From NCBI GenBank assembly GCA_920105625.2, contig OV050030.1, positions 62,594,322-62,658,321 of the forward strand: 64,000 nt of DNA. The letters are read 5' to 3'. Positions 1 to 11,659 of the stretch are shown here, piece after piece (position 1 is the stretch's first letter; every line of letters starts with the position of its first letter). The notes below the pieces were generated by a model that saw only the letters and a program-made list of their open reading frames with translations, had not been told where the DNA came from and did not search any database. Position numbers and translations under genes: made by a program. This DNA is from Clusia tigrina (Eukaryota > Arthropoda > Insecta > Diptera > Clusiidae).

Positions 1-135
1 AACCTGCAAATTCTTCTCAACGAACTCTTCATCAAAATATTCCATGCAAATTCGCCCATTAAGTACTGTGTTTTGCTTTAAAAATTTCAACCACATATTT
101 AATAACTTATATTCGTTTGGAAAACCCAAAACCCA

Positions 136-1090
136 TTGAGTGCTAATCAGTCTAATAAGTCCTTAAATGTTGATGTTATTGCACCAGTTATCAATGCACA
201 TACAGCTTCATTGAAGTCTGATATTGATAATTTATCTAATCAAATTTTACTACTAACATATAACAGTGATGTAATTGAATATGCTCATCAAGAAATTGAT
301 GGCAATATTATTTGTAAAGAGCATTTAAATATAATAAAATCCTTACCAGAATTTTCTGGCGGAGAACTTTAAGTAAGTTGGCGGGAACCAGCTCATAATT
401 CTATAAGTTTATATATATTTGGAAGCGAAAAATATTCTGCTGCATTTAAAATTTTGAAATATAAGATCATTCAAGAAGCGAATAATATTTTAACATCACA
501 TGAATCTGTTTTAAATTTTGTGGCAATTATAGCACGATTAGATTTTGCTTATGCAGATAAGATACCAATACATATTATTGAACAAGAATTGAGTCTACTT
601 AGGCAAGGACAAATGCATTTATTAGATTATTATAATTGAGTCAATAAAAAGTTTACACTTTTAGTAAACAAAACTTTAATGACTCGTGGTGCAGAATCCC
701 CTATTACCAAAGAATCAAATAATATAAACAAACAGGATGCCTTAAGAGTATTTATCACTGGATTAAATCCTCTATTAGTTACATATTATTTTCACTTTAA
801 ACGGCGATTTGCCAAATGCATTAGCAAAAGCCCAGGAGCTTGAATCAAATAACTTGAGACCAGCGTTTGTTTTACAGATTAACATAAGTCAAAATAATAA
901 TAACTTCCAGTAGAAAGTATTTCATGGTAATCAAAATATTTTGAGATATCCAAAAGGGACTCAACAATTTAATAAGGAATTTCCACACTTTAATCAAGGA
1001 TCGCAATATTTTAATCGGTACTCTAAACCGGAACCTATGGAAGTAGATGAAAGTCAAAATATGAATAGATACGAGTATATTAACAACAGA
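136..1090 (+). pseudogene. gag remnant of the errantivirus-type element
   Basis: Gag is the structural protein that forms the retrotransposon particle. Open blocks at 136-372 and 454-639, then pieces to about 1090, can be read as one gag in shifted frames. An LPEFSG motif is followed by SWREPA, then a long helical region and a tail with EPMEVDES and many N, Q and F residues. That pattern resembles gypsy-group gags, which often lack a zinc knuckle. The first block opens on TTG, so the true start is uncertain. Stops at 370-372 and 637-639 and later frameshifts make it non-functional. Confidence 0.6.
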
Positions 1091-1450
1091 TAATTCCAAT
1101 TCAGCAATAGGTGCTGCATTGTCATAAGAAAATAAACCAATCATTTTTATTTCAAAAATATTAAATTCCACACAATGTAATTATGCAACAAATGAGAAAG
1201 AATTGTATGCTATAGAAGGTCATTAAAAAATTTAAGATATTATTTTCATGGAGTAATAAATTTAGAAAACCTTTGGTATTCGCTGTCACATCGTAATCCC
1301 AGCACTAAAATGAAAAGATGTCATGCTTTTATAGAAACCAAGTAGGACGAATTTGGTACTAAATGCTTTATCTCGACAGTACATTTTACAACAACAATTA
1401 AACTAGTAATGATTCAAGTACAAATACACAACATTCTGCGGAAAGTAGTG
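1084..1450 (+). pseudogene. RNase H remnant of the errantivirus-type pol
   Basis: Translation from about 1083 gives LTTDNSNSAIGAAL, the start of the Gypsy RNase H domain, which degrades RNA in the RNA:DNA hybrid. At 1262-1345 there is a further match to the conserved block with HRNPSTKMKR. Stops and shifts break it. The polymerase palm that should precede it is absent because the gag tail ends within a few bases of this domain, so an internal deletion joined the two. Confidence 0.55.
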
Positions 1451-1479
1451 ATAATGATCAAATTGAAGAAACTAATAAA

Positions 1480-2330
1480 CCATTGAATGAATTTAAACAA
1501 CAATTATTATTGGATAAAGAGAGATTTACAATTCATAAAAATATCCAATGGGTATATTGAATGAAGATGATCAGAAAATAATTGTTCAAGAGACACATTG
1601 TAGAGAACACAGATATTATAGAGAGAATTTAAATGAAATATGTAAATTTTATTATTGGTCTAAGATGGTAAAACATATAAAAGAATATATTAGACACTGT
1701 AAAATATGTAACAAGAATAAATATGATAGACATACAAAAATTTCCAATTTTAGAAGCTTTAATTACAAAGAAGCAAGTACACTTAGAAAAATGGTTGTAC
1801 AAAAACTAAAATTTGTAACATACATTGACAGTTATTCAAAATTTGTTATATTATAATCAATATAAGATAGAACTAAACTGGACGAAGAAGTTTTAGAAAT
1901 ACTTCAGGGTTGTCCAGGAATTGAAAATTGACAATTGATAACGACCAGGCTTCATTACTCCCTAATTTAAATCATTAATGGAACGATTAAAAATAAAAGT
2001 ATACTATTGTGATCCAGGACATATCCCAAATAATGGACAAATTGCAAGAGTTCGTTCTACAATTATAGAGATTGCACGATATTTAAAGGAAGAATACAAA
2101 TTAATAAATGATTTAGGATCCTATATACAGATCCGTTCCGGAGTACAATAAATCTATAAATTCGGTCATTCACAAGGAACCATTTAAAGTATAGTTTAAT
2201 AAAGTAGATCACGAGGATATTCCCGACACATTATAAAAAGCCCAAAATAAAATGTTGAAAAGGAAAGATGCAAAAAGAACAATGAGTAATTTGAGAAAGA
2301 AGATATGATATTTAAAAAGGTCATAGGTGA
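1480..2330 (+). pseudogene. Integrase remnant (H2C2 finger and core)
   Basis: Integrase joins element cDNA to host DNA. At 1548-1856 an N-terminal HHCC finger is visible (ETHCREHR and later CKICNKNK), followed by the core entry YIDSYSKF with the first acidic residue. Beyond 1856 the frame is lost, but 1930-2090 still encodes a DNDQAS-like second acidic site and the PGHIPNNGQIARV block, in which the usual glutamate of the third site reads as A. Order and spacing fit gypsy-type integrase. It is inactive. Confidence 0.65.
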
Positions 2331-2721
2331 AGGAAGATAAATCCGAGATATAATAAACAAGAAGTAAAGGTAGATCTAAAAAACATGGTTAAAATAAAAA
2401 AGAAAAAGAGAATGGTACACAAAGACAATATAAGAATATAATTTTTAATTTAATTTTTCACAAAATGTACTTAGTGTTGTTTCTTAGAAACAAGAAAATT
2501 AATGAATAACGATAAATATACTAGTTTTGATAAGATTCCACATTCCATTCCAGAGAGTGATAATATTTTTGAAATCAATTTAGAATTGAATATAATTGAA
2601 ACCTTATTGAAACAGTTAGAAATAACTGATAAAGTAAAAGTTAGAAATAAAAGAGGAATAAATTAACTGGGTAAATTTTAGAAAGGATATCGGGAGCATC
2701 AGATACTGATGACTTTATGTT

Positions 2722-2750
2722 CGAGGGCGGATTGATATTGAAGCTACCTA
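2722..2750 (+). repeat. mariner left terminal inverted repeat
   Basis: This is a perfect inverted match, 29 of 29 bases, to 3959-3987. The outer end reads CGAGGGCGGATT. Confidence 0.92.
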
Positions 2751-2896
2751 GCGCTAGATGGCAGCACAAACACAAACACTTTTTTTTTAGAAATTGCGAT
2801 CTGTCAAACGTCAGCTGTTAAAATTTCACCCAAATTCATCGATTAGTTTATTTGTTGTAGTCGTTTGAAGTAAGCAACTTTTGTGTTTCTTGAAAA

Positions 2897-3902
2897 ATGG
2901 AAAAAAGCGAATTTCGTGCAGTGACTAAACACTATTATTTGAAAGGGAAAACGGCGAAAGAGACAAAAGAAAAGCTCGATAAACATTACGGTGAGTCTGC
3001 TCCGTCAGATTACATGGTAAAATATTGAATTGAATTTAAACGCGGCCGAACAAGCACTGCAACAATACCATCAACAGGAAGGCCAAAAGAGGTGGTTACT
3101 GAAGAAAATATCAAGAAAATCCTCGATATCGTTATGAATGATCGCCGAGTCAAGTTGCGTGAGATTGTTGAAATGGTAAACATATCATATGAACGTGTGT
3201 TCAACATTTTGCATGAACATTTGCATATGAAAAAGCTATCGGCAAGATGGGTGCCGCGTTTGCTCAGTGTCGAACAAAAACGAGTTCGACAGACCACTTC
3301 ACAGCGGTGTTTGGACATGATAAAGCGTAATACTGTTGATTTTTGGCGTCGATTAATAACTGTTGATGAAACGTGGGTCCAAAAATCAATCGAAACAATG
3401 GGTGGAAGCTGGTGGAAGTGCTCCGAAGAAGGCGAAGGCAGTGAAATCGGCTGGCAAGGTTATGGCCATTGTATTTTGGGATGCACACGGAATATTGCTC
3501 ATCGATTATCTTGAAAAAGGATCCACAATCACAGGAAAGTATTATCGTGCATTATTGGATCAATTGATTGATGCAATCAAGGAAAAACAACCACATTTAA
3601 AGAAGAAAAAAATGCTCTTTGTTCAAGACAACGCACCGGTTCACACAGCATTAGATACGATGCTAAAATTACGTGAAATATACTTCGAATTGGTTAATCA
3701 TCCACCTTATAGTCCAGATTTAGCTCCTAGTGACTTTTTCCTGTTTCCAAACTTGAAAAAATGGCTCTCAGGAAAAAGATTCATCTCAAACGAAGAACTG
3801 ATTACCGAAACTAACGCGTATTTTGAGGGATTCCCGAAATCGTATTATTCAGATGGTATAAAAAAGTTGGAATATCGTCTTACTAAGTGTGTGTCGAAGT
3901 AA
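2897..3902 (+). pseudogene. mariner transposase (DD34D), one stop and one frameshift
   Basis: The transposase would cut and rejoin the element ends. The start is the ATG at 2897 (MEKSEF). An N-terminal helix-turn-helix pair is followed by ARWVPRLLS, the first acidic site VDETW, FWDAHGI, the second site VQDNAPVHTA and the third in YSPDLAPSDFFLFPNLK, which is the mariner DD34D layout. A TGA around 3027 interrupts the first helix-turn-helix region. A frameshift between about 3370 and 3400 moves the rest into another frame, which stays open to 3902. Length and motifs are otherwise complete, so this is a fairly recent death. Subfamily is probably irritans/mellifera-like, from memory only. Confidence 0.88.
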
Positions 3903-3958
3903 AAGGAGACTATGTTGAGAAATAAATGGTTTTTGAAAAAAAAAAATTGTTTCCTACT

Positions 3959-3987
3959 TAGGTAGCTTCAATATCAATCCGCCCTCG
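3959..3987 (-). repeat. mariner right terminal inverted repeat
   Basis: This is the reverse complement of 2722-2750 and is followed by the TA dinucleotide. Confidence 0.92.
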
Positions 3988-4800
3988 TAAGTGTAAAATA
4001 AATTAAATGAATTAGTACAGAAAAATAATAAACAATTTGTATTTAATTCACAATTTTTTAAGGTACTAACAGAATTAACACAAATAGTTAATAATTATAA
4101 AGATAGTTCCAGAATGTTCAAAAAAATTAAACAACGATAATAATAAACGAATTACACAATCGAATTCAAACTATAACTTTAGCTAAATCGAACATATTGA
4201 ATCCAGCAATTGTAAATCTAAAAGAAACTAAAGAGATAGTTAATTCAGAACATGAAAAGGTCCTCCAACGGATTTAATTGATGCATAAAAATTTAAAATT
4301 ATTCAAAACAAAGATGTTGTGGTAATATGCATAAAATATCCAATTATTGTTGCTATTTGTAAACTAAATGAAACAAGAGCAATAGCTCAGAATGGTGGAA
4401 AATTAAAACAAAATTGCAAATTGTAAAGATAATTGCACACTTGAGATGAAAAACACTTATTGTAAGGACAATGCTCAAAATAATAATAATACATGTTTGA
4501 TTGATATACTAATCTTAAAATATTGAAAATGTCAGAAAATTGTTGAATAGAAAAAAAATTGAAATACTAAGAGATGGCGCTATACTAACATCAGGAAAAC
4601 ATCTAATTGATGGTTATATTGTAAATGGAATTTATTTAATTGTATTTGATAATTATGCAAAGATCGATAATGTAACATATGAAAATCCTGCAACTAAAAT
4701 TGTAAAATACTTGAAAATAATATCAATACATGAATTTGAAATTACAGAATATAGAATTAAATTTAGTAGATATAGATTTGTTGGCAAAATATAAAAATAA

Positions 4801-6224
4801 AAGATCAACATATTTTATTATAATAAAATAAAAATAATTTATATTGCGATATTTTTTGCACAACAACATAACAAAATTAAATCATACTTAAAAAAAATAA
4901 ATTAAAGCGAAATGAAATTATTGAAACAGATTTAAATAAAAGAATCGATGAACTTTTAATTGTTTTTAATTTTTTTTAAAATAAAATTACAATTGCAACG
5001 AAATGCGAATAAGTTTATGACGACTCGCACGAGAGGGAATGTGGAGACCAGACTTTGAAGGAGAGTAACGCAAATAAAACAGTAAGAACTGCTTTTAAAA
5101 TGACACAACATCATAGGAATAACAGATATATGGAGGACACGAAAAAACACTCTTATATTCCAAGGATGGGATTGAGGTGAAAAGCATTTTATAAATAATG
5201 AGATCTTTGAATTAATTTTCTCAGTGTTTTATGAAAACTAGTGTCATGGAAGCTTTATTAATAGTAGTCGCAATGTTTTATTGAAATTGACTTTGAGTGA
5301 AAATTCACCTCAAGACCACTATATAATGAACGATGATTAATACAAGTAATGAAATAAGTATGCACAGATTGGTTTGATGTGGAAAACAGAAATGTTTGCA
5401 TTTCTGGTAGATGAGATGCATACAGTATATGTTCCACCAATCTATATAAATCACATTGAAGCAAATGTGATTAAAATGCTCATGGGATTTCCAAACGAAC
5501 GTCAAAAATTGACGTCACGACTCAATATATACTGGGTGACAAATAAGACTTACTAACTCCCATGTAAATTTTATTTGTTTACATTTGCTTGTCAAAGACA
5601 GCGGGGTAAAAAGCTCAAACTGTTAGCACATACGTAAATAATATTGTTTCTGCAAAGCAAAAGAGATGACCAGTCTGTACAATTGAATAAATCTTTAAAT
5701 CTATCTAGGTCTACCTACCTATTATCAAATGAAAAGATAGAAAAATAAACTGTATAAGATGATTTTTAGCAAAGATCAAATTATCGACAGAAAAAATAGA
5801 AATTAATTCCAAATCACACACAAAGATAAAATATCTGAAAACCTACTAATCTCATTGCATATAAACTAATCGGCAACAGGCTGAAAGAGTTTATAAACTC
5901 AGTATCGCCGGAAAATGGAAAGAGTCTCATAGGATCAACCCTTAAAGGCCTCCAACACAGGTTTGCCAAATTGTCCCCAATTTCCATGATTTTAACAATA
6001 TCCTTAGTTTTTCAGCCAATATTAACATAGCCGCAAAGAAATATACGAGTATATGGTATATTTCAAGATAGAACAGTAGTTAGTAGTCTGATTTTTACAA
6101 AACTCATATATGTTCAAATTCGACTACAAATAAAATTGAATTCAAATAATTCTTAAGTATGCGTATTTTTATTTTCATTAATTTAATTTAATTTAATTCA
6201 ACTCAAGATTAAGTTTTATACTCT
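4801..6224. other. Unassigned AT-rich stretch
   Basis: No gene is recognised. A 61-codon reading frame at 5374-5556 (+) has no motif I know. The sequence is A/T-rich and may include the decayed 3' end of the preceding LTR element. An ATACGAGTAT motif lies at about 6043. Confidence 0.4.
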
Positions 6225-7145
6225 TTACCTTTAAGAAAGGTAAAAAGGGTATACTACTTTTGTTCTTTTGAGAGGGGTTTCAACTTTAACATGGAGACGT
6301 GTTAGGTAAGGATTTAAATATACAGATATGATCAGAATCAGTTACTGAATGATTTTGATTTTGTCTGTCCGTCTGTGGCCACTATTTCTCAACGTTAGAG
6401 ATATCTTAATGAAACTATGCAAAAGCATAGTCTTGACAAACAGAACCAGATTGCTATATGAGCCGATTTGGAACTTTTTTCAACTTTTTTAAAATGCCTA
6501 CAACTTGCAATATAACGTCCAATTGATGGAATAGTGACGCAATTTTTTAGATATGTAGATGTGGGTCCCACTAAATAATATGCAAAATGTGGGCGGAATA
6601 TATTAACTTCCACGCCCACTATTAACAAATATTCATAACTTAAGATCTATTAGAGATTTATGGATGAAATTTTACGAGAAGCAACATTTGGACATTGTAA
6701 AGCTAACAGCAAATGAGGTTGATCAGAGAAAGGGCACATCCACTTTTGATATAAGGAAATTTAAAATTGGCCTACCTATGCTATTGATGCTATCTGAAAA
6801 AAAAATTATCAGAAATGTGCATGGGGTCCATAATAGTGTGTGTGCAAAAACCCACAATTGACCAAATATCATTACTAGGTTTATATTAATGATTTATCAA
6901 CAAACTTTCACAGTAAGGTTGCAAGTACTAAACAGCACACAAAAAATGGGCGGGTTATTTTCACACACACGCCCACTATAGACATATTTTTATAACTTAC
7001 GACCTATACAATTTTTTGCCTGAGATCCTGATGATGTTTTACGAAGAAAGTATCCCCATTGTTGAACTTGCATGTACAAGGAAAGGTAAAGGGTATTTCA
7101 AAGTCGTTCTACCCCGACTTCAGAATTCTCTACTCGTTATGAAAT
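6225..7145 (+). repeat. Unclassified interspersed repeat, copy 1
   Basis: This stretch matches 25480-26110 in inverted orientation. Shared blocks include the TGTCCGTCTGTGGCCAC segment near 6363, the GATATGATCAGAAT segment before it, TTTACCTTT-rich outer sequence and the far end around AGGGTATTTC (7090). No long ORF or clear terminal repeats were seen. A non-autonomous element or the tail of a larger one is possible. Confidence 0.6.
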
Positions 7146-7254
7146 TCTTTTGTCAACAATAAAGCCGTATGCTAGATGTAGAGATGCAATATATATAAGG
7201 TGGCAACTCTTAGATTTTGACAAGTGTTTTTAGTTAAGTTGAAAGAAAGATCAG

Positions 7255-8219
7255 TTGGCCTCGTGGCTAGAAGATCTTCTTATATTTAATCGGAATATTA
7301 ACATTGACGACGAAGAAATTGACCCGAACGAACTCACTACTGTCTTGAAGCATTTTCAACAGTCAAAGGATTCTATGTTACTTAAAATTCTTGAACAAAA
7401 TGCTGTATCCTTAAGACAGGTAAATCTTGCGGGTGCAATGCCAGTATAGAAAAGTTTCGACCGAAATGTTGGAAAATGGTCTATCTATATTGGACAAATG
7501 GACCATCATTTTACAGCAAATGGAGTCTCAGAGGAGAATTTGAAGGGAACTTGTATTTTATCGTGGCTTGGGACTAACACGTATGAATTGCTTCAAAGCT
7601 CTGCGACAACAATATCGAAGGAAAAACGTTAAAAGAACTGAAAGGAAAACTCAATGAGCATTTAGTGAGAAGCAACATGTGTTAGCAGCACGATTCAAAT
7701 TTTATTCAATTAGAATGGAGCCTGGACAATCTCACGCTGATTGGCTGAGCTCCGGGGCGCAGCCAAAGATTCTCAATTTGTTGAACTGTCAGGAAGGTTT
7801 TGTCGACAACAACATAAGATACATGATAATTATGCACACAACTGAGGAAAAAGTGCGTAGCACTGCGCTCCAAAAGTTAAATCCAACATTGGAAGAAGTT
7901 CTCCAAATAGCATCTATTTATGAAGCAACAGCAAAAACGTGCATGGAATATAGAGGAGAGATGAGTGATCCGGCTGTCAACGTTGTTCAATATCCACATG
8001 ATTATAATTGCATCTTATGGTAAGTCGTGCCTCGGCTTTGGTTTTGCACACGAAAAAAATCAATGCTATCATTATAAAAACAACACGAAATGTTATTCCT
8101 GCGGGAAGGAAGGACATCTCGCAATATTATGGCAATCGGCGTCGACGTCGCGGTCCGCGAGGCCTCAATTCAATAAGAGAAAATATACCATAATCAAAAC
8201 AAAACTAGCGATAATGTAA
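7255..8219 (+). pseudogene. gag with zinc knuckle, broken
   Basis: Capsid-type helical sequence occupies 7255-7449 (opening on TTG) and 7679-8023, with the segment between them in another frame. The nucleocapsid finger appears at about 8085-8135 as CYSCGKEGHLAILW, where the last cysteine of the CCHC pattern has become W. Basic residues follow. At least three frame breaks are present. The layout is that of Gypsy gags that carry zinc knuckles. Confidence 0.65.
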
Positions 8220-8324
8220 ATGCGGTGGACGAAACATAATTTGAAAGCATTGGATTTATTGAATTAATATTAAAAGAAAATGCGTGTGCAGTGAAATGTT
8301 TACCTAAAATAGAAAATTTTGCCC

Positions 8325-8640
8325 AAAAATGTTTGCTGATATCAGTATAAATAACAAACCCTTTAAATTCCAAGTAGACACGGGTGCCTCCTGCTCCCTT
8401 ATTGGCCTCGCTACTTATTTGAAACTTGGGAAGCCTTTTTGTATACCAACCAATAAAATTCTTAAGTCATATGGTGGAGAGCTGTAATCTTTAAAAGGAT
8501 TTATCAATGCAAATGTAAGCTGGAGTGGGACTCTGAGCTTGCGACACATATTCTTGGAATGGACTGCTTTAAAAAAATTGAATTTGAACATAACTTTAGA
8601 TTCCTGCGCTAATAAATATTGTTTTGCACTTTCAGGTCCA
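8325..8640 (+). pseudogene. Aspartic protease remnant
   Basis: The retroviral-type protease matures Gag and Pol. The reading includes FQVDTGASCSLIG with the DTG active site at about 8375-8400. The flap region is interrupted by a stop near 8488. Confidence 0.6.
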
Positions 8641-9790
8641 GCCTCTCAGCAAAGTTTGATTGCAGCACTGATGAAAGGTACAAATCGAGATTCCATCACA
8701 GCTCCTATTGTTGTTATTAGGAAGCCGAATGGAAAACTGCGAATATGAGCTGATTTTAAAGTAACAGTTAACTCACAAACTGAAGTCGAGCGGTATCTAG
8801 TCCCGCGAATAAAAGAAATCTTTCACAAATTACAAGGTGGTGAATATTTTACCAAAAATGATTTGAGCGGGGTCTACTTGAAACTCGAGCTGACAGAAGA
8901 GTCGAAAGCATTTATGGTCATCAACACGCCCTTCGACCTATTCAGATGCCAGCTCATGCCTTTTGGGATTACAAGCGCTCCAGGGCTACTTCAACGCGTT
9001 ATCTCGGGTGTTCAGCCCGCAGCAGCGTACTTGGACGAAATAAAGTCGAAATAATGAAGCACACATCCGCAACGCGGACAAAATTTTTAAGCGACTTGAA
9101 TATCATGGGTTATGATGTAAATTCGAAAAGTGTAGTTTTGACCAGAAATAAATTGAATACGTTGGACATGTGATAAATTCCAAAGGTATCATGCCTTCAG
9201 AGAAGAGCATCGAAGCGATCAAACTAATGCCCCGACCAAAAAATGTCCAAGAAATTGATGCCTTTATTGGCAAAATAAACTACTATAACAGATTCATAGA
9301 TAATTTTTCTTCACATGCAGCACCTCTTAATAGGCTCAGGAGAAGCAACGTAGAGTTCCAGTAGACCCAAGAAGAACAAAACTCATTTAAAAATGCGATA
9401 ATTCGCATACGAGTAACTCAACTGGTCCACTATGATGATAAAATTCCTCTTATATTGGGGGTAGATGCTTCCAAATTGGGAATAGATGCGGTGATATCCC
9501 ATCGGTTTGAGCACGGCATAGAAAAGCCAATTGCACATTTGTGAAAGACACTTAACAGCAGTCAGGTCCGGTATTCTTAAGTTGAAAATGAAGCACTAGC
9601 TATAATATATGGAGTCCCGAAATTTCATCAGAGTCTGTATAGGCGGCTATTTGAGCTGGTGACCGACCATCAAGCTTTGACGACATTATTTCACCCTTGG
9701 AAAAATCTACCCACACTGGGCCATCGTACTCCAGGCGTACGACTATACCAATAAATTCAAAAATTCAACTGCCAACTTGAACGATGATGC
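8640..9790 (+). pseudogene. Reverse transcriptase and RNase H remnant
   Basis: Blocks seen in order: PIVVIRKPNGKLRI (8700-8747), a palm stretch with NDLSGVYLKLEL and FRCQLMPFGITSAP (8855-8985), YLDEI where YxDD is expected (9030, so the catalytic pair is lost), GHVINSKGI and INYYNRFI (9165-9300), then RNase H with VDASKLGIDAV (9460) and TDHQALTTLF (9660). Several stops and shifts make it inactive. The Gypsy class is clear; the clade is not. Confidence 0.7.
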
Positions 9791-9848
9791 GTTGTCCTTT
9801 TTGATATTGAATTCGATGAAAAGGAAAAGGACATGCTTGAGCTTGATT

Positions 9849-9886
9849 CAGGGGCAAGGCAAGCTTTGTAGGGTGCCTTGCCCCTG
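9849..9886. repeat. 12-bp perfect inverted repeat (hairpin)
   Basis: CAGGGGCAAGGC at 9849-9860 is the exact reverse complement of 9875-9886, with a 14-base loop. It sits at the junction between the Gypsy (+) and BEL (-) remnants and may mark the rearrangement point. Confidence 0.6.
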
Positions 9887-9894
9887 ATACGTAA

Positions 9895-10800
9895 ATATAT
9901 GCGTTCAGGTCCACAAAAATCTATGCCGCAGCTGGCGAATGGCCGCGATGGTGTTCCACTGGCAAGTTTCGCATCATATATTGCAGCAGCATTGGCTTGT
10001 ATCGAACTCAGGGGATACAGGATCTGAGAATGAGCCTTGTTACATCACGCTAAGAATGAGCCTTGTTAAATCATCACAATCCAGAACTGAAGACGAATCA
10101 ATGTTACCAGTGCTTTGGGTCCTGCGTGATAGTTTTTGAGGTGTAGGTGCTGAACGTAATGCTCTACGAAGCTGCATTTTCTGGGAAGCAAGATGGTCTG
10201 TTTTCGGCTTTCTGGTAAATCTGCTAACTCGATTCGTCCGCCCACCTTTACCAATTCGAATCCCTCCGTGGAATCCAAGAAAGGGTTAAGGTAACGCAGA
10301 GTGCCATTTGTCGTTGACTCTCTTTGAAGAAAACGAATGTCTCCAGCGAAGTATTGTTGCTGCACATTCCAAAATACACACAGCAAAGCGTGGTGCAATT
10401 CCTCCGGCTCGAGGGGTCCAACAAAGGTATTCGTTTTATGCTTGCGTAGTAGAATCGACAAATCCATATGCCACGGGCATAGGAACTGCATCTGTCGAGA
10501 TTCAAGAATATAGTTGTCTTTTATCATTAACTTGAATACCGATTTTCTCATCTCTGAGTTCACTACTTCCATGTCGATGTGTTCGCTCTTTTGTTTAGGC
10601 CACTTGCTCGTGTGTTCGTACAGAAACGGGGGCCCAATGTGCCAAATCAAATTCGCCAGCTTCGCAGCTGTACTTTCTCGGGAAACGATGTCAGCTAGAT
10701 TGATGTTTGTTGGTACGTGTCTCCAATCAGCACCAGCAGTTAGATCTTGTATCTCGGATACTCTGTTCCCAACAAAAGTAGAAAGCGTAGCGGAATGCAA
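9895..10800 (-). pseudogene. BEL/Pao RNase H end and integrase start
   Basis: The open block 10066-10800 encodes 244 residues. WRHVPTNINLADIVSR marks the end of RNase H, WHIGPPFL is a typical BEL/Pao linker, and KVGGRIELA with HYVQHLHLKNYHAGPKALV is the integrase zinc-finger entry. Beyond 10066, in another frame, RPFASCGIDFCGP (about 9905-9945) is the start of the integrase core with its first aspartate. The rest of the core is absent because the element is truncated. Confidence 0.75.
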
Positions 10801-10874
10801 CTTGAGCCAGTGAAGTACAATCTGCGAATCTGTCCAAAGATATACATCGAAATTTTAATTAGAAAATAGTGATT

Positions 10875-11440
10875 TTATTTTTGGAAAAAGTCGAGCAAGT
10901 AGAATCGAGCTCCAGCCTTGGCAATGACTGCTGTAAGAAGATTAACGAGGACAATTCCAGTTTTATCTATAGTACATGTATAAATTCCGCAACCATAAGC
11001 ACGAATCGATGAATCGCAGAATCCATGAAGTTGGAGGGGTTTTAAATTGGTTGATAGGCAATATCGTGGAATTGTTATTGATGAAAGCTTTGATAAACTG
11101 GCAACGAAGTTCAGCCAAGAAAACTGAATATTCTGAGGAAGAGATTCATCCCAGTCGAGGTTTAGCAGCCATAGTTCCTGAATAAGCAGTTTAGCAGTGT
11201 TGATGATTGGTGCCGAGAGAAGAAATGGATCGAACAATGACGATGCAATTGAGAGGATAGTTCTTTTCGTTACTAGTCCATTGAGGTTCTACCTAGGTTG
11301 AAAAGAAAATAAAAAGAAGTCATGAGTTTCATCCCACTTTATGCCAAGTGTTCTCGTAACAGACGTGTAGATATTTTAGTCCTTTACGGAACTTTCGCTT
11401 CTAAATTGTTGACGGTTGGAATGCCATTTTGCTAAATTAA
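10875..11440 (-). pseudogene. BEL/Pao RT connection and Pao-type (A17) region
   Basis: The minus strand encodes LFDPFLLSAPIINTAKLLIQELWLLNLDWDE, split here as SLFDPFLLSAPII and following residues, then LHGFCDSSIRAYGCGIY, the RNase H start. These are the landmarks of the Pao A17/RNase H block. The upstream part to 11440 carries GIKWDET and TKRTILS in shifted frames. It is broken by stops. Confidence 0.7.
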
Positions 11441-11659
11441 GTCCGCCTAATTTTAAAGGATCTGTTACCTAATTTTTTATGCGTGATAACTTCGCAAGCG
11501 TGTCAGCTCTGCACAACAAATCGTCAACTTAACATGATGACCTTACAACATTTGAACCAACTTCAAACTATGCTGCGTGTTGCTCGGCGAGATATACTAC
11601 GCTTCGAACAGCGAGGTAAGTTACAGCTGCCATTCCATAAGTAACTGTGTTGAGTTGGA

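Larger units (their letters stand above)
2722..3987 (+). mobile_element. mariner transposon, near full length
   Basis: The 1266-bp element has perfect 29-bp terminal inverted repeats (2722-2750 and 3959-3987, beginning CGAGGGCGGATTGATATTG). The right end is followed by TA at 3988-3989, the mariner target duplication; the left neighbour reads TT, so that copy has probably mutated. It carries one transposase pseudogene and interrupts the env-like region of the surrounding LTR element, so it is the younger insertion. Confidence 0.9.
2500..4794 (+). pseudogene. Envelope-like gene remnant, interrupted by mariner
   Basis: Errantivirus envelope-like genes resemble insect virus fusion proteins. At 2500-2700 the reading reaches NKRG, placed like a furin-type cleavage site ahead of a fusion-peptide-like stretch, but a stop follows within a few codons. 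The mariner insertion at 2722-3987 then splits it. On the far side, 4010-4130 and 4540-4794 continue with N/K-rich helical and beta-type segments, the last an 84-residue block ending in a stop. Multiple stops make it dead. The assignment is by position and motif, not by alignment. Confidence 0.45.
1..4800 (+). mobile_element. Degenerate env-bearing LTR retrotransposon (errantivirus type), split by a mariner
   Basis: Remnants of gag, RNase H, integrase and an envelope-like gene follow one another on the plus strand in errantivirus order. Frames are broken many times. Protease and most of reverse transcriptase are missing: near 1085 the gag tail runs directly into RNase H. A mariner at 2722-3987 cuts the env-like part. 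I could not identify LTRs; bases 1-135 look like leader or unassigned sequence. The family assignment rests on motif order and on the KRG cleavage-like site in the env region. Which errantivirus lineage it belongs to is not resolved. Confidence 0.7.
7210..9790 (+). mobile_element. Decayed Gypsy-type LTR retrotransposon (no LTRs seen)
   Basis: Gag, protease and RT/RNase H remnants follow in order on the plus strand. The element stops inside the RNase H/connection region at about 9790 and integrase is absent. It abuts the truncated BEL/Pao element in opposite orientation, so both ends here were lost by rearrangement or deletion. Confidence 0.7.

Noticed and set aside
5374..5556. 60-codon frame as a small host gene
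   Set aside because: No motif and no support from neighbouring sequence; left as unassigned.
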